From Burkholderia stagnalis (GTDB taxonomy: Bacteria; Pseudomonadota; Gammaproteobacteria; Burkholderiales; Burkholderiaceae), in assembly GCF_902830275.1 (NCBI RefSeq), contig NZ_CADESW010000004.1, positions 362,626-426,625 of the forward strand: DNA of 64,000 nucleotides, in the 5' to 3' direction. This document shows positions 19,560 to 29,549 of the stretch, piece by piece. A program made the position numbers and the translations under genes. The notes under the pieces are model-generated. The model was not told the origin of the DNA. It saw only the letters and a list, made by a program, of their open reading frames with translations, and ran no database searches. How positions within the stretch are numbered: the first letter of the stretch is position 1; the number at the start of each line of letters is the position of its first letter.

Positions 19560-20414
19560 ATGGCAATCGAAATCGTAGGCGTCATCGGCGCCGGCACCAT
19601 GGGCAACGGCATTGCGCAAACCGCGGCCGTTGCGGGTCTCAACGTCGTGATGATCGACGTCAATGAAGCGGCGCTCGCGAAGGGCGTCGCGACGCTGAAG
19701 GGCAGCCTCGACCGGCTCGTGTCGAAGGACAAGCTCGACGCTGCGACGCGCGACGCCGCGCTCGCGCGCATCGAGACGTCGACCGACTACCAGCGGCTGG
19801 CCGTGGCCGACATCGTGATCGAAGCGGCCACCGAGAACGTCGAGCTGAAGGCGCGCATCCTGAAGCAGATCGAAGCCGTGGTGCGCCCGGACGCGATCAT
19901 CGCGACGAACACGTCGTCGATCTCGATCACCGCGCTCGCCGCGCCGCTGGCCGACCCGACGCGCTTCGTCGGCATGCACTTCTTCAATCCGGTGCCGCTG
20001 ATGCAGCTCGTCGAGATCATCCGCGGGCTGCAGACGAGCGACGCGACGTCGGCCGCGGTGCGCGCGCTGACCGAGCGCCTCGACAAGTCGCCGATCGGCG
20101 TGCGCAACGCGCCGGGGTTCGTCGTCAACCGCATCCTGGTGCCGATGATCAACGAGGCGTTCTTCGTGCTCGCCGAAGGGATCGCGTCGGCCGAGGAGAT
20201 CGACCAGGGGATGAAGCTCGGCGCGAGCCACCCGATCGGGCCGCTCGCGCTGGCGGACCTGGTGGGGCTCGACGTGTGCCTCGCGGTGATGGACGTGTTC
20301 GTGAAGGACTTCGGGGATCCGAAGTATCGCGCATGCCCGCTGCTGCGCGAGATGGTCGCGGCAGGGCGCCTCGGCCGGAAGACGGGGCGCGGGGTGTACG
20401 ACTACAGCGCGTGA
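19560..20414 (+). CDS. 3-hydroxybutyryl-CoA dehydrogenase
   Basis: The 284-residue enzyme has the NAD-binding N-terminus [23 protein letters not shown], the central [19 protein letters not shown] motif with the catalytic His, and the C-terminal [21 protein letters not shown] helix domain. It interconverts acetoacetyl-CoA and 3-hydroxybutyryl-CoA. It is last in the ETF-QO/thiolase/dehydrogenase run, which closes with an intrinsic terminator 35 nt downstream. Confidence 0.95.
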   Translation: MAIEIVGVIGAGTMGNGIAQTAAVAGLNVVMIDVNEAALAKGVATLKGSLDRLVSKDKLDAATRDAALARIETSTDYQRLAVADIVIEAATENVELKARILKQIEAVVRPDAIIATNTSSISITALAAPLADPTRFVGMHFFNPVPLMQLVEIIRGLQTSDATSAAVRALTERLDKSPIGVRNAPGFVVNRILVPMINEAFFVLAEGIASAEEIDQGMKLGASHPIGPLALADLVGLDVCLAVMDVFVKDFGDPKYRACPLLREMVAAGRLGRKTGRGVYDYSA

Positions 20415-20449
20415 CGCGCGAGCCGGGCGAGAAGCAAGAACCCGAACCG

Positions 20450-20492
20450 CACCCCGGAGGCCGGATGCCGATCCAGCCTCCGGGGTGTTTTT
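20450..20492 (+). terminator. Rho-independent terminator
   Basis: A 12-bp GC-rich stem (CACCCCGGAGGC with GCCTCCGGGGTG) is followed on the plus strand by TTTTT. It ends the ETF-QO/thiolase/dehydrogenase transcript and separates it from the convergent hmq operon, whose last stop codon lies about 10 nt away. Confidence 0.92.
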
Positions 20493-20502
20493 CAATGGGC
20501 CG

Positions 20503-22644
20503 TTACACGGCGGCCGGGGCGGTGACGGTATCGGCGACGTAGTTGGCGATACTGAAGAATCGATAATCGCTCAGCAGATCCGGCGCCGGGAAGCCCTCCG
20601 GATGAATCCGGCCGTAAATCGGGCTGTCGGGACGCAGCCCGGCCAGCGTCAACGCGAGCATGAATTCGTTGAACGGCGCCATGAACTGCCGCGACACGAA
20701 GTGCATGCCCCAGTTGAACACCGACGGAAGCTGCTCGGTGCGCAGCCACGCGTCGGGCCCACCCGGCGCACGCGCGCACAGATTCTCCGCCCACGGGCTG
20801 TGCCCTTCCACGATGAGAAAGCCGTGCTTTGCGTGGCGCTTCCAGCGGGTCAGGAAATCGATGAGATCCGCGGCCGCGACGTAACCGGGCACGAGGCCTT
20901 CCGCGTCGCTGTACGCGACCTTGAACGCGCGCTTGATCTCGTCGAGCGCGATCGGCAGCTCGGCCTGGTCCGACACCGTCAGCATGCCCGTATAGTGCTG
21001 GTCGACCACCGCGCGCAGGCGGGAACGGTCGACGGTGCGCAGATGGCGCTCGAGGATCGCTTCGGCGGCGGCCTCGCGCCGCACGCTCAGCCGGCGGTTG
21101 TGGACCAGGAACATGAAGGTGTGCAGCAGGTCGCTCAGCCGCGCCGGGCGCACGCTGCCGTCCGGCTGCCTGACGGTCAGGCCGCTTTCGGCCACGGCTT
21201 CGTCGTAGCGGTCGGGCTGGGAAATGTCGGCGGCGATCACGCGCACCTGCACGCCGGGGATGTCCTTCAGCGCAGACAGCGTGGCGGCGGCGCGGCCGCG
21301 CGCGGATTCGTTGTAGTCCGCGCCGATCACGAGCAGCGGATAGGCCGCGAGGTGCCGGCCGCGCCGCGTCGACTTGATCACGTATTCCGCGAGGCGCTTC
21401 ACCGCGCTGCCGTCGCCGCAGCCCATGTCGGCGATGCCGGCCGGCTGGCGATCGAGCGGCGTGTCGTCGAACAGCTCGCGCAGGATCTTCGTCGTGATTT
21501 CCTGCGACGCCGGCCCCGACCCGGCGCCGCTCGACGCATACACGTTCATCACGCGATCGATGTGGCCGTCGCTGTCGATATCGAGCGGATCGGGGTTGCC
21601 GAACAGGAGGTCGTCGAGCAGCGCATACGAGCGCAGATACGACGCGGGCAGCCCCGCGTAAGGCGCGGCGATCGGCCGGTGAATCCGGCCCGACTCGGTG
21701 AGGCGCACCTTTTCGCGGTCGATCTCCGCCATGCCGAACTTGCCCAGCAGCGACCAGGCCGCGTGCAGGACGACCGGATCCGCATGCGTCCACGCGCCGA
21801 CCGCGACCCCGCCGGGCTGCTCGTCGAGCTTGCCGAGGATCCCGGGCGCCGTCTGCGAGTACTGGCCGTCGGGCTGCCTGTCGAACACCGGCATGTCGAG
21901 CGCGACCCAGGTCGGGCCGAGCAGCAGGCCGTCCATCGCCGTGCGCAGCTGGCCATCCGCCTGGCGCTCCAGATCGGTGGCCGGGGCCGGAAGCTCCGGC
22001 CAGCCCGCCACGCAGATGCGCGCGAGCTGCGCATACAGCACGCTGTCGTCGGCCGCCACGCGTTTTCGATGGCACAGCGCGTGCAGATGCTGGAGCACCG
22101 ACGTCGCATTCGCGAGCTGCTCGAACAGCGGCCGCGCGCGCTCGACGCACGCGACGACATATTCGCCGGCCGGGGTGAGCGCATATTCGGCGTGTTCGTC
22201 GCCGCGATCGAGGGTGAGCCAGCCGGCCAGGCTCAGCAGGTTGAACGCGCCCCACATCACCCCGAGGTTGCGGGTCGGGTCGGGCAGGCGGGCCGTCGCG
22301 AACGCGCGCATCGCGCGCGGCGTGCCGGCCCGCAGGCCGCGGAACGCGCCGGCGCACACGAGGCGCACCAGCGTCGGCACCAGCACGATGCCGTTTGCCC
22401 AGTTGCAGCTGCGCGTATAGGCCATCACGCGCTGCGCGTCGTGCCGGCCGATGCGCAGCGTGGCCGCGTGGGTGTGCTGCTCGAGCCTGACCGGCAGCTC
22501 CATGTCGAGCACCTCGACGCCGATCGCGGTGCCGGCCGACAGGCCGAGCAAGGTGCGCGTTTCGTCGGGATACGCGTCGAGATAATGTTCGAGCTGCCGG
22601 GCCAGCGCGGCGGTGGAATCACCAAGGTCGAATCGGGCATGCAT
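20503..22644 (-). CDS. hmqG: Alkylquinoline methyltransferase HmqG
   Basis: The 713-residue protein has a long N-terminal part of unclear fold (about 1-390) and a class I SAM methyltransferase domain with motif I IADMGCGDGSAVKR near residues 405-418. HmqG is known to supply the 3-methyl group of 4-hydroxy-3-methyl-2-alkenylquinolines in Burkholderia. The frame extends to 22950, but the ATG at 22644, 11 nt after the hmqF stop, starts the recognisable protein. It is the last gene of the hmq operon, ending against the convergent terminator at 20450-20492. Confidence 0.9.
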   Translation of the reverse strand: MHARFDLGDSTAALARQLEHYLDAYPDETRTLLGLSAGTAIGVEVLDMELPVRLEQHTHAATLRIGRHDAQRVMAYTRSCNWANGIVLVPTLVRLVCAGAFRGLRAGTPRAMRAFATARLPDPTRNLGVMWGAFNLLSLAGWLTLDRGDEHAEYALTPAGEYVVACVERARPLFEQLANATSVLQHLHALCHRKRVAADDSVLYAQLARICVAGWPELPAPATDLERQADGQLRTAMDGLLLGPTWVALDMPVFDRQPDGQYSQTAPGILGKLDEQPGGVAVGAWTHADPVVLHAAWSLLGKFGMAEIDREKVRLTESGRIHRPIAAPYAGLPASYLRSYALLDDLLFGNPDPLDIDSDGHIDRVMNVYASSGAGSGPASQEITTKILRELFDDTPLDRQPAGIADMGCGDGSAVKRLAEYVIKSTRRGRHLAAYPLLVIGADYNESARGRAAATLSALKDIPGVQVRVIAADISQPDRYDEAVAESGLTVRQPDGSVRPARLSDLLHTFMFLVHNRRLSVRREAAAEAILERHLRTVDRSRLRAVVDQHYTGMLTVSDQAELPIALDEIKRAFKVAYSDAEGLVPGYVAAADLIDFLTRWKRHAKHGFLIVEGHSPWAENLCARAPGGPDAWLRTEQLPSVFNWGMHFVSRQFMAPFNEFMLALTLAGLRPDSPIYGRIHPEGFPAPDLLSDYRFFSIANYVADTVTAPAAV

Positions 22645-22655
22645 GTTGGACGGTC

Positions 22656-25600
22656 TCACAGGGTCGAAGGTTGGGCTGCAATGAGGGAAGGCGCATCCGG
22701 ATCGGCGTGCGCGACGGCTGCCGCCGGCGCGACGCCGTGCGTGCGGGGCGCGAGATGGGCGGCCAGCGCGCGAATGGACGGGTAGTCCCACACCGCGGAC
22801 GGATCGACGGGCACGTTGTGCGTCTCGCTGAATACCATCGTCATCTCGACGGCGAGGATCGAGTCGAAGCCGATCTCGGCGAACGTCGATTCGCGCGTCA
22901 GGCGCAGCTTGCGGTGCTTGAGGCGCTCGCCCAGCCACGCGATGAGCCATTGCTCGACGGCATGCACCTGCTGGCGATCGATCAGGCGCGCCGGCTCGCT
23001 CGGGATCGGGGCCGCCGCCGTGCCGGGGGCGTCGCCGGCGGGCGCGGGGGAGACCGAACGCGCGCCGGGGTCGGCGTCCAGCAACGGATCGACGAGCTGG
23101 CTTGCGCCCGGAATCGTCTGTTCGATCGCGCCGATCTCGAGCCCGGTGCGGGCGGCCCAGTCGTTCAGTTCCGCCGACGTGGACAGCGCGGCGCGCAGGC
23201 CGACCTGCCGCTGAGCCGTCTCGATCGCGCGTTCATACTGGTTCTGCGCCCAGCGCAGCGCGCCGTCGTCGATGCGCTGCTGCGCCGCCGCGCGTTCGAT
23301 CACCGCCAGCAGCAAGCCCCATTGCGCGACCGTGCCGAGCCAGTAGTTGACCCACACGGCGGCATGCGCGGCGCCGTCGAGTTTCGACGCATTGGCGAGC
23401 CCGTCTTCCGACAGCCGTTCGCCCAGCTGGCGCAGCTCCCGGGCCAGCACGCCGGCGCCCAGCGCGCTTTCCAGGTAGTGCAGCAAATCGTCGCTGCCGT
23501 TGAGCAGGCGACTGCCGAGGTGAACCAGCAGCGTCTCGGTCGGCCCCTCGAAGATGCGGGTCAGGCGCGCGTCGCGGAAGATCTGCGGCGCGAGGTTGGT
23601 TTCGATATAGCCGCGACCGCCCAGGAACTGCATCATCTCGTCGGCCGATTGCGACAGCAGCTCGGAGCCGAGAATCTTCGAAATCAGCAGGCAGTCCTCA
23701 GGCAGCGCGACGCCGAGGTCCAGCTCGGCGGCCAGGTGCTCGACCAGCGCGTCGAGCCCGTCGATGCGGTGCCGCAGCTCGCCCAGGCGCAGGCGGCTCA
23801 GCGGGTTGTCCAGCAGCAGCCCCGTGCCGATCTGGCGCCGCGCCCCGTAGCGATGCATCAGCTGCGCGCAGCGTTTCATGCCGCCCACGCTGACGGCCGC
23901 GATGCCGAGGCGCGCAATGTTCATCGCGTGCTGCGCCACGAGCATCCCCTGCCCGACGTCGCCGAGCCGGTATGCGTCGCTGATCCGCGCGTGATCGAGA
24001 TGCAGCGAATTCTGGATCATGCCGCGCACGCCCATCGTCAGCTCTTCGGCGCCGATCCGCACGCCCGGCGTGCCGGGGCGCACGGCCAGGCCGACCATCC
24101 CCGCGCCGTCGGCCTGCTTCGCGAACACGTTGATGACGCCCGCCCATGCGGACGAGCCGCTCCAGCTCTTGTTCCCGCTGACCAGCCAGTCGCCGGACCC
24201 GGTGCGCTGCGCGCGTGAGGCGATCCCGTGCGGATGGGAACCCGCGGCCGGTTCCGTCATCGCGAATGCGGCGAGCATCCGGCCGCTCGCGAGGCTCGGC
24301 AGCAATTCGTCGCGCAATGCCGGCTGGGCATGCTGCATGATCGGCAGAATGCCGAGCGTGTTGTTCAAGCCGACAAAGAAGGCCAGCGTCGAATCGATCG
24401 CGGCCAATTGCGACAGCACGCGCGACATGTCGTGATGACCGAGGCCGAGGCCGCCATGCGAACGCTCGATCTGCATGCCGAGCAGGCCCCGGTTCCCGAA
24501 ATCGAGCACGACGTGCGGCGGAATGGTGCGCCGCTCGTCGATGGTGCGCGAATCGATCCGCGTGCGCGCGTAGTGCCTGAGCCAGTCGTTCAGTTCGTCG
24601 ACGGTGGCGCTGTCGTGGCGCGGCTGATCGTTGGCCGCCGGCTTGTCGATGCCGGCTGCCGGGCGGGCAGGTTGCCGGGCCGGCGTTTGCGTGCCGCCGT
24701 CGACGTCCCACTGCGCGAGGATCGTCAGCGCGCCGTCGTGCAGCTGCGTGCGGCACGTGCTGCGGCGCACCTTGCCGCTCGACGTCTTCGGCACGCTGCC
24801 GGGCGACACCAGCACGATCCGGCTCGGCACGATGTCGAGGCGGTTCCAGATCGCCTGGCGAATCGCGTCGATGAAGCCGTCGAGATTGCCCTTGCGCTGC
24901 GTGCGCTCGACTTCGGCGACGACGATCAGGCGCTCCGCGTCGACCTGGTCGTCCATGAAGGCCGCGCAGCCGTTCGGCACCAGTTCCGGCACGCCGGCGA
25001 TCAACGCGTACTCGATGTCTTCCGAGTAGTAGTTGCGGCCGGCCAGGATCACCATGTCCTTGAGCCGGCCGGTGACGTACAGTTCGTCATCCAGAATGAA
25101 GCCGAGATCGCCGGTGCGCATGAACGCCTGATCGCGATCGCCTGCCAGCGTGTGCCGGAAGGTCGATTGCGTCTGCTCGTCCAACTGCCAGTATCCGGCG
25201 GCGACGCTCGGGCCGGCCACGCAGATTTCGCCGATGGTCCGATCGTCGCAGCGCGCGTTGGTCTCCAGGTCGCGCACGACCACGCGTTGGTCGCCGGCGG
25301 GGCGGCCAACGCTGACCAGCACACGCTCGCCCGGGCGATCCAGCGGCGCCGGCGACACGCCCGCGAACTCGCCGCGAATCACCACGGATTGCCGCTGAAG
25401 GGCGGCCTGGTCGACGCACACCGTCCGAATCGGCTGCCGCGCCGAGCGGCCGGCGACGAACAGCGTGCCCTCCGCCAGCCCATAGCACGGGCGAAAGCAC
25501 TCGGCGGAGAAGCCCGCGGCGGCGAAGCGCTGCGCAAAATCGGACAAGGTGCTGGCGCGCACGGATTCAGCACCGTTATAGGCGGTCCGGAGGCACGACA

Positions 25601-26456
25601 GGTCGAGCGTCGCCAATTGTTCGTCGGAGATTCGCCTGCAGGCCATCCGGTAAGCAAAATCCGGCGCGCCCGTCAGGTCCGCACGATAGTGGCTGATCGC
25701 GCGCAACCACAGGTACGGATGCTGGATGAAACGCTCCGGGGCCATCAGCACGCTCCGGAAGCCGCCGTAGAGCGACGTCAGGATCACGCCGATCAGGCCC
25801 ATATCGTGGTACGGCGGCAGCCAGCTGACCATCGTGCTCTGCTCGTCATAGGCAAACCATTCGCGCAGCATCCCGAGGTTATGCATCAGGTTGCCGTGCG
25901 ATACCATCACGCCCTTGGGCGTGCCGGTGGTTCCCGACGTGTATTGCAGAAAGGCGATGTGGGACGACGGCACGCTGGCCGCCGAGTGCACGGGCGCCAG
26001 CGCCTGCGCAGCGCCGACATCGAGCAGCGTGCTGCCGGATGCCTCGGTGTCGGCGATCCACGTCGTGCAACGTTCGAGATCCTCGGTCGAGCACAGGATC
26101 GTGCTCGCGCCCGCATTCCTCACGATGCCCGCGATCCGCACCATATGCTGCTTGTTGCGCGGCGGGTAGGCCGGCACCGCGACGGCGCCCGCATACAGGC
26201 ACCCCATGAAGGCACTGACGTAATCGAGCCCCGGCCGGCACAGCAGCAGCACGCGGTCGCCGGTGCCGACCGCGTTCTGTTGCAGCAGCGCGGCCACCCG
26301 GCGGGCGCGCGCGTCGAGCTCCGCGAAGGTCATCGAATCGGCCTGTTCCTGTTCGGGCGGGCCGCTCAGGAACACGTAGGCGGTGTTGTCGCCGAGCGTG
26401 GCGGCCCGGTTCTGAAGCAGTTCGCTAAGCGTGGTCGGCAAGGTCGCAATGGTCAT
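22656..26456 (-). CDS. hmqF: HmqF: fatty acyl-AMP ligase / acyl-CoA dehydrogenase / ACP fusion
   Basis: The 1266-residue fusion has three parts. Residues about 1-590 are a fatty acyl-AMP ligase (AMP motif YTSGTTGTPKGVMVSHGN). Residues about 610-990 are an acyl-CoA dehydrogenase (AFAMTEPAAGS, FLGGRGYIETN, RIFEGPTETLL). Residues about 1160-1240 are an acyl carrier domain with the phosphopantetheine serine in FDSILAVEM. HmqF is known to load a fatty acid and introduce the trans-delta-2 double bond of HMAQs. The long upstream frame is a shadow; translation begins MTIATLPTTLSELLQ at 26456. It lies 89 nt after hmqE, with no strong ribosome-binding site visible. Confidence 0.93.
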   Translation of the reverse strand: MTIATLPTTLSELLQNRAATLGDNTAYVFLSGPPEQEQADSMTFAELDARARRVAALLQQNAVGTGDRVLLLCRPGLDYVSAFMGCLYAGAVAVPAYPPRNKQHMVRIAGIVRNAGASTILCSTEDLERCTTWIADTEASGSTLLDVGAAQALAPVHSAASVPSSHIAFLQYTSGTTGTPKGVMVSHGNLMHNLGMLREWFAYDEQSTMVSWLPPYHDMGLIGVILTSLYGGFRSVLMAPERFIQHPYLWLRAISHYRADLTGAPDFAYRMACRRISDEQLATLDLSCLRTAYNGAESVRASTLSDFAQRFAAAGFSAECFRPCYGLAEGTLFVAGRSARQPIRTVCVDQAALQRQSVVIRGEFAGVSPAPLDRPGERVLVSVGRPAGDQRVVVRDLETNARCDDRTIGEICVAGPSVAAGYWQLDEQTQSTFRHTLAGDRDQAFMRTGDLGFILDDELYVTGRLKDMVILAGRNYYSEDIEYALIAGVPELVPNGCAAFMDDQVDAERLIVVAEVERTQRKGNLDGFIDAIRQAIWNRLDIVPSRIVLVSPGSVPKTSSGKVRRSTCRTQLHDGALTILAQWDVDGGTQTPARQPARPAAGIDKPAANDQPRHDSATVDELNDWLRHYARTRIDSRTIDERRTIPPHVVLDFGNRGLLGMQIERSHGGLGLGHHDMSRVLSQLAAIDSTLAFFVGLNNTLGILPIMQHAQPALRDELLPSLASGRMLAAFAMTEPAAGSHPHGIASRAQRTGSGDWLVSGNKSWSGSSAWAGVINVFAKQADGAGMVGLAVRPGTPGVRIGAEELTMGVRGMIQNSLHLDHARISDAYRLGDVGQGMLVAQHAMNIARLGIAAVSVGGMKRCAQLMHRYGARRQIGTGLLLDNPLSRLRLGELRHRIDGLDALVEHLAAELDLGVALPEDCLLISKILGSELLSQSADEMMQFLGGRGYIETNLAPQIFRDARLTRIFEGPTETLLVHLGSRLLNGSDDLLHYLESALGAGVLARELRQLGERLSEDGLANASKLDGAAHAAVWVNYWLGTVAQWGLLLAVIERAAAQQRIDDGALRWAQNQYERAIETAQRQVGLRAALSTSAELNDWAARTGLEIGAIEQTIPGASQLVDPLLDADPGARSVSPAPAGDAPGTAAAPIPSEPARLIDRQQVHAVEQWLIAWLGERLKHRKLRLTRESTFAEIGFDSILAVEMTMVFSETHNVPVDPSAVWDYPSIRALAAHLAPRTHGVAPAAAVAHADPDAPSLIAAQPSTL

Positions 26457-26545
26457 GATGTCGTCGGAAGAGGAATGAAAACAGCGAGCGGCGGCCGGAC
26501 GCCGGCCGGCGCCCATGCGTTGCCGCGGCAGACATCCGGATACGG

Positions 26546-27442
26546 CTATTCGGCGCGATGGAACAGGTCGATCATGTGCATCATGCTTTTGAGATGCAGG
26601 AAATGCGGCACCACTTTTTCGCTCCGGGCCGCATAGCGTGCCGTCCAGTGGTGGGCCAGTTCCTGCGTGGCGGCGGCGTTGCCGCGCACCGCGCGCGCGT
26701 CGGCCTCGCGCGCATCGAGGCACGCGCGCGCATGCCGCGCGGCCGACCGGGCGAGCTCGCCGGTGAGGATGCCGTGGTGCCCCAGCGCGAGCCGCGGCGC
26801 CTGCAGCTGCTCGATCGCGTCCAGCGAGTGCCGATACGCGAACAGGTCCTGAAAGACCAGCGGCAGCCAGGTGGTGGCGTCGTGAAACTCGCCGAGCGCA
26901 TCCGACACGAACCCGATGTCCAGTTGCGGGCAGTAGTAGCCGAACTGGCAGCGGCTGTGGCCCGGCAGCGCGATCGCGCGTATTTGCATCCCGTCGCCGA
27001 TGTCGAGCTGCGTGCCCGGATTGACGGGGTAGAACGGCAGTTCGGACAACTCGGTGAAATCGCCGCCGTCGACGGGGCGCCACGACCGTGACGCGTGCGC
27101 GTCGAGCTGCCGGATGGTGCGGCACGCCGACGGGCTCTGGAACGCATCGAACGCGTCGGGAGAGCCGGACACATGGAGCCACGGCATGCGCGACTTGAGC
27201 GTCATCAGCAGGCTGCAATGGTCGTAGTGCGAATGCGTGATCAGCCAGTAGCGCAGATGCCGGATGCCGCCGAAATCCCGCAGCAGGTCGTGAAGCTGCT
27301 GCCACACGAGCTCCGTCATGCCGCTCAGGCCGCCCTCGATCAGCGTCGCGGCCTCGTCGTTGACGATCACGTACAGCGGCACGTCGGCCGTGCCGACGAG
27401 GGCCAGCCGCGAATCGATCCACCCGGGGGAAGCGTTCAGCAT
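26546..27442 (-). CDS. hmqE: HmqE, PqsE-like metallo-beta-lactamase fold protein
   Basis: The 298-residue protein carries the metal-binding motif THSHYDH (H70, H72, D74, H75) and later ligand histidines in LPGHSRC and LGHHGIL. Its length matches Pseudomonas PqsE (301), which is a 2-aminobenzoylacetyl-CoA thioesterase and also acts in quorum sensing independently of that activity. I chose the ATG at 27442, 5 nt after the hmqD stop with GGAG upstream inside hmqD. An alternative ATG at 27475 would overlap hmqD. Confidence 0.92.
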   Translation of the reverse strand: MLNASPGWIDSRLALVGTADVPLYVIVNDEAATLIEGGLSGMTELVWQQLHDLLRDFGGIRHLRYWLITHSHYDHCSLLMTLKSRMPWLHVSGSPDAFDAFQSPSACRTIRQLDAHASRSWRPVDGGDFTELSELPFYPVNPGTQLDIGDGMQIRAIALPGHSRCQFGYYCPQLDIGFVSDALGEFHDATTWLPLVFQDLFAYRHSLDAIEQLQAPRLALGHHGILTGELARSAARHARACLDAREADARAVRGNAAATQELAHHWTARYAARSEKVVPHFLHLKSMMHMIDLFHRAE

Positions 27443-27447
27443 GTCGT

Positions 27448-28446
27448 TCAGCTCCGATAGAGCGCGCAGGCCCATGTCGCGCCCGCGCCGTAGGTCACGA
27501 GGAGGTTGAGCTGCCCGGCCGGCATGCGGCCTTGCTCGTGCGCGAGGGCCAGCGCGACCGGAAACGCCGCGCTCGCCATGTTGCCGAGCTGGTCGACGGA
27601 GATCATGCAGCGCTCGCGCGGCAGCCCGAGCCGCTCGATGACCGCGTCGAGGATGCGCAGGTTCGGCTGGTGCGGCACGACCAGGCCGATATCCCCGATC
27701 GTCAGCCGGTGCTTGTCGAGCATCTGCCGGCACGCGTCGACGATGCGCCGCGTGGCGTCCTCGAACATCGGCGCGCCTTTCATCCGGAAGTAATGCCGGC
27801 CGGCCGCGATGTCGTCTTCGTCGATGAAGCGCGGGCGTCGCGCGCCGGGCGCTTCGGTGCTGAGCAGGTCGAACTGGGTGCCGTCGGCGCCGAGCGTCAG
27901 GTCGATCAGCCCGCGCGCCGGGTCGTCCGTCGCCTGCAGCAGCAGCGCGGCGGCGCCGTCGCTCAGCAGGATCGACAGGTTGCGGCCGGCGTTGCTGGTG
28001 TCGATTCGCCGCGACAACGCCTCGGCGCAGATCAGCAGCACGTTGCGATACAGGCCGCTCGCGAGGAAGTGGCGCGCGATCTCGATCCCGTAGAGCCCGC
28101 CGCTGCATTGCGCGCGGATATCGAAGCACGGCACCTCCCGCAAGCCGAGCCGGGGCTGGATGTAGCACGCCTGCGACGGGTCGTGATGATCGGGCGACAG
28201 CGTATTGACGATCAGCAGGTCGACGTCGCGCGCCGTGATGCCGGCGTCGGCCAGCGCGCGTTCCGCGGCCGGGCATGCGAGATCGGCGAGGTGCTGATCG
28301 GGGGCGAGATAGCGTCGCGCGACGACGCCGGTGCGTTCGCGGATGAACGCGTCGCTGGTGTCGATCATGCCGGCGACTTCGTCGTTGCCGACGATCCGCT
28401 CCGGCAGCGCATAGCCGAACCCGGCGATGGCGAGGCGGGCGCTCAT
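27448..28446 (-). CDS. hmqD: HmqD, PqsD-like anthraniloyl-CoA ketosynthase (KAS III family)
   Basis: The 332-residue KAS III-type enzyme has the nucleophile cysteine in IRAQCSGGLYG (C114), the His in VVPHQPNLRILDA and the Asn in LGNMASAAFPVAL, so the Cys-His-Asn triad is intact. PqsD/HmqD accepts the anthraniloyl group and condenses it with malonyl-CoA to give 2-aminobenzoylacetyl-CoA. The start at 28446 overlaps the hmqC stop by 4 nt (ATGA), indicating translational coupling. Confidence 0.94.
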   Translation of the reverse strand: MSARLAIAGFGYALPERIVGNDEVAGMIDTSDAFIRERTGVVARRYLAPDQHLADLACPAAERALADAGITARDVDLLIVNTLSPDHHDPSQACYIQPRLGLREVPCFDIRAQCSGGLYGIEIARHFLASGLYRNVLLICAEALSRRIDTSNAGRNLSILLSDGAAALLLQATDDPARGLIDLTLGADGTQFDLLSTEAPGARRPRFIDEDDIAAGRHYFRMKGAPMFEDATRRIVDACRQMLDKHRLTIGDIGLVVPHQPNLRILDAVIERLGLPRERCMISVDQLGNMASAAFPVALALAHEQGRMPAGQLNLLVTYGAGATWACALYRS

Positions 28447-29549
28447 GTCCGCACCTCCTGCTTCGTCACGGCGGCGACGGCGTCGCCCGCATCGCTCACG
28501 ACGGTTTCGCCCCAGCGCCACAATTGCGCGCCGAAGCCCCAGCCGGCGCCCGCGCCGGCCAGCACGACCTTCGATCCCGGCCGGATCACGCCCTGCCGGA
28601 TCGACTCATACAGCGCAAACGGCACGGCGGCCGACACGAGACACGCGCAATCGGCCACGCGAATCACGTACTGGTCCTGCCTGAGCCCGAGCCGCTGCGC
28701 CCACGAGCGCACGAGCAGCGCCGACGGCTGGTGGAACACCATCGCATCGACGTCGGCGATGCCCGTTCCGCTCCGGTGCAGCAGCCGCTCGACGATATCG
28801 GGAATGGCCACCGGCATGAAACGCGAGATCGCTTCCTGTGCTTCGGGCTTGAGCGTGAAATACACGCCGAACGGGTTGTCGGCGCCGGTTGCCGCTTCGT
28901 CGTCCGCCTCGGCCCGCGCATTGCGCCACTGCATCGTCACGAGGTCGTAGCGGGTGGCATCGCTGTGATATGCGGCATCCAGCCAGTCGGCGCCGTCGGG
29001 GTCGGCCGGCTCGGCGACGAGCACGGCCGCGGCCGCGCCGTCGCCGAAGTTCGTCGACGATTTGCTGGTGTAGTCGACCACCGCCGACATGCGCTCCGAC
29101 GAGCACACCAGGGCCCGCTTCACGCGCCCTTGCTTGATGAGATTGGTGGCGAGCTGCAGTTGCAGCACGAAGCTCGCGCATTCCATCTCGACGTCGGCGT
29201 CGAGTGCGCGCGTGGCGCCGAGCCGGTCGCGCAGCGCGCGCGACAGCCGCGGCGCGAAACGGCGCCGGCCGTCGGCGAGCGACACGAACGGCGACGTCAT
29301 GTTGAACAGCACCAGATCGAGTTCGGCGGGCGCCACGCCGGCGCGGGCGAGGGCGTCGCGCGCCGTGCGCTCGGCCAGCGCCAGCTCGGATTCGCCGGCA
29401 TCGGGGTCGATCATGTAGCGCGATTCGATGCCCCAGAATTGCCACCATTCCGCCGGGATCGGCTCGACGCCCGCGAAGACGGGATCGTCGTTGGGGACCT
29501 GGCGCGCCGGCAGGCGGCAGGCGAGGCTTGCGATTCGGACGTTGTTCAC
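28443..29549 (-). CDS. hmqC: HmqC, PqsC-like ketosynthase (active subunit of the BC heterodimer)
   Basis: The 368-residue KAS III-like protein has the catalytic cysteine in EMECASFVLQL (C124) and the His in VFHQPSALLV (H273), matching the Cys/His arrangement of PqsC. With HmqB it condenses 2-aminobenzoylacetate with a fatty acyl group to form the alkylquinoline ring. Here the acyl donor is expected from the HmqF carrier. The gene begins directly after the hmqB stop and overlaps hmqD by 4 nt. Confidence 0.93.
   Translation of the reverse strand: MNNVRIASLACRLPARQVPNDDPVFAGVEPIPAEWWQFWGIESRYMIDPDAGESELALAERTARDALARAGVAPAELDLVLFNMTSPFVSLADGRRRFAPRLSRALRDRLGATRALDADVEMECASFVLQLQLATNLIKQGRVKRALVCSSERMSAVVDYTSKSSTNFGDGAAAAVLVAEPADPDGADWLDAAYHSDATRYDLVTMQWRNARAEADDEAATGADNPFGVYFTLKPEAQEAISRFMPVAIPDIVERLLHRSGTGIADVDAMVFHQPSALLVRSWAQRLGLRQDQYVIRVADCACLVSAAVPFALYESIRQGVIRPGSKVVLAGAGAGWGFGAQLWRWGETVVSDAGDAVAAVTKQEVRT

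Noticed and set aside
16592..19771. A 1059-codon minus-strand frame across the ETF-QO and thiolase genes
   Set aside because: It is an antisense shadow spanning two well-identified plus-strand genes, with an Arg/His/Ala-rich sequence typical of such frames.
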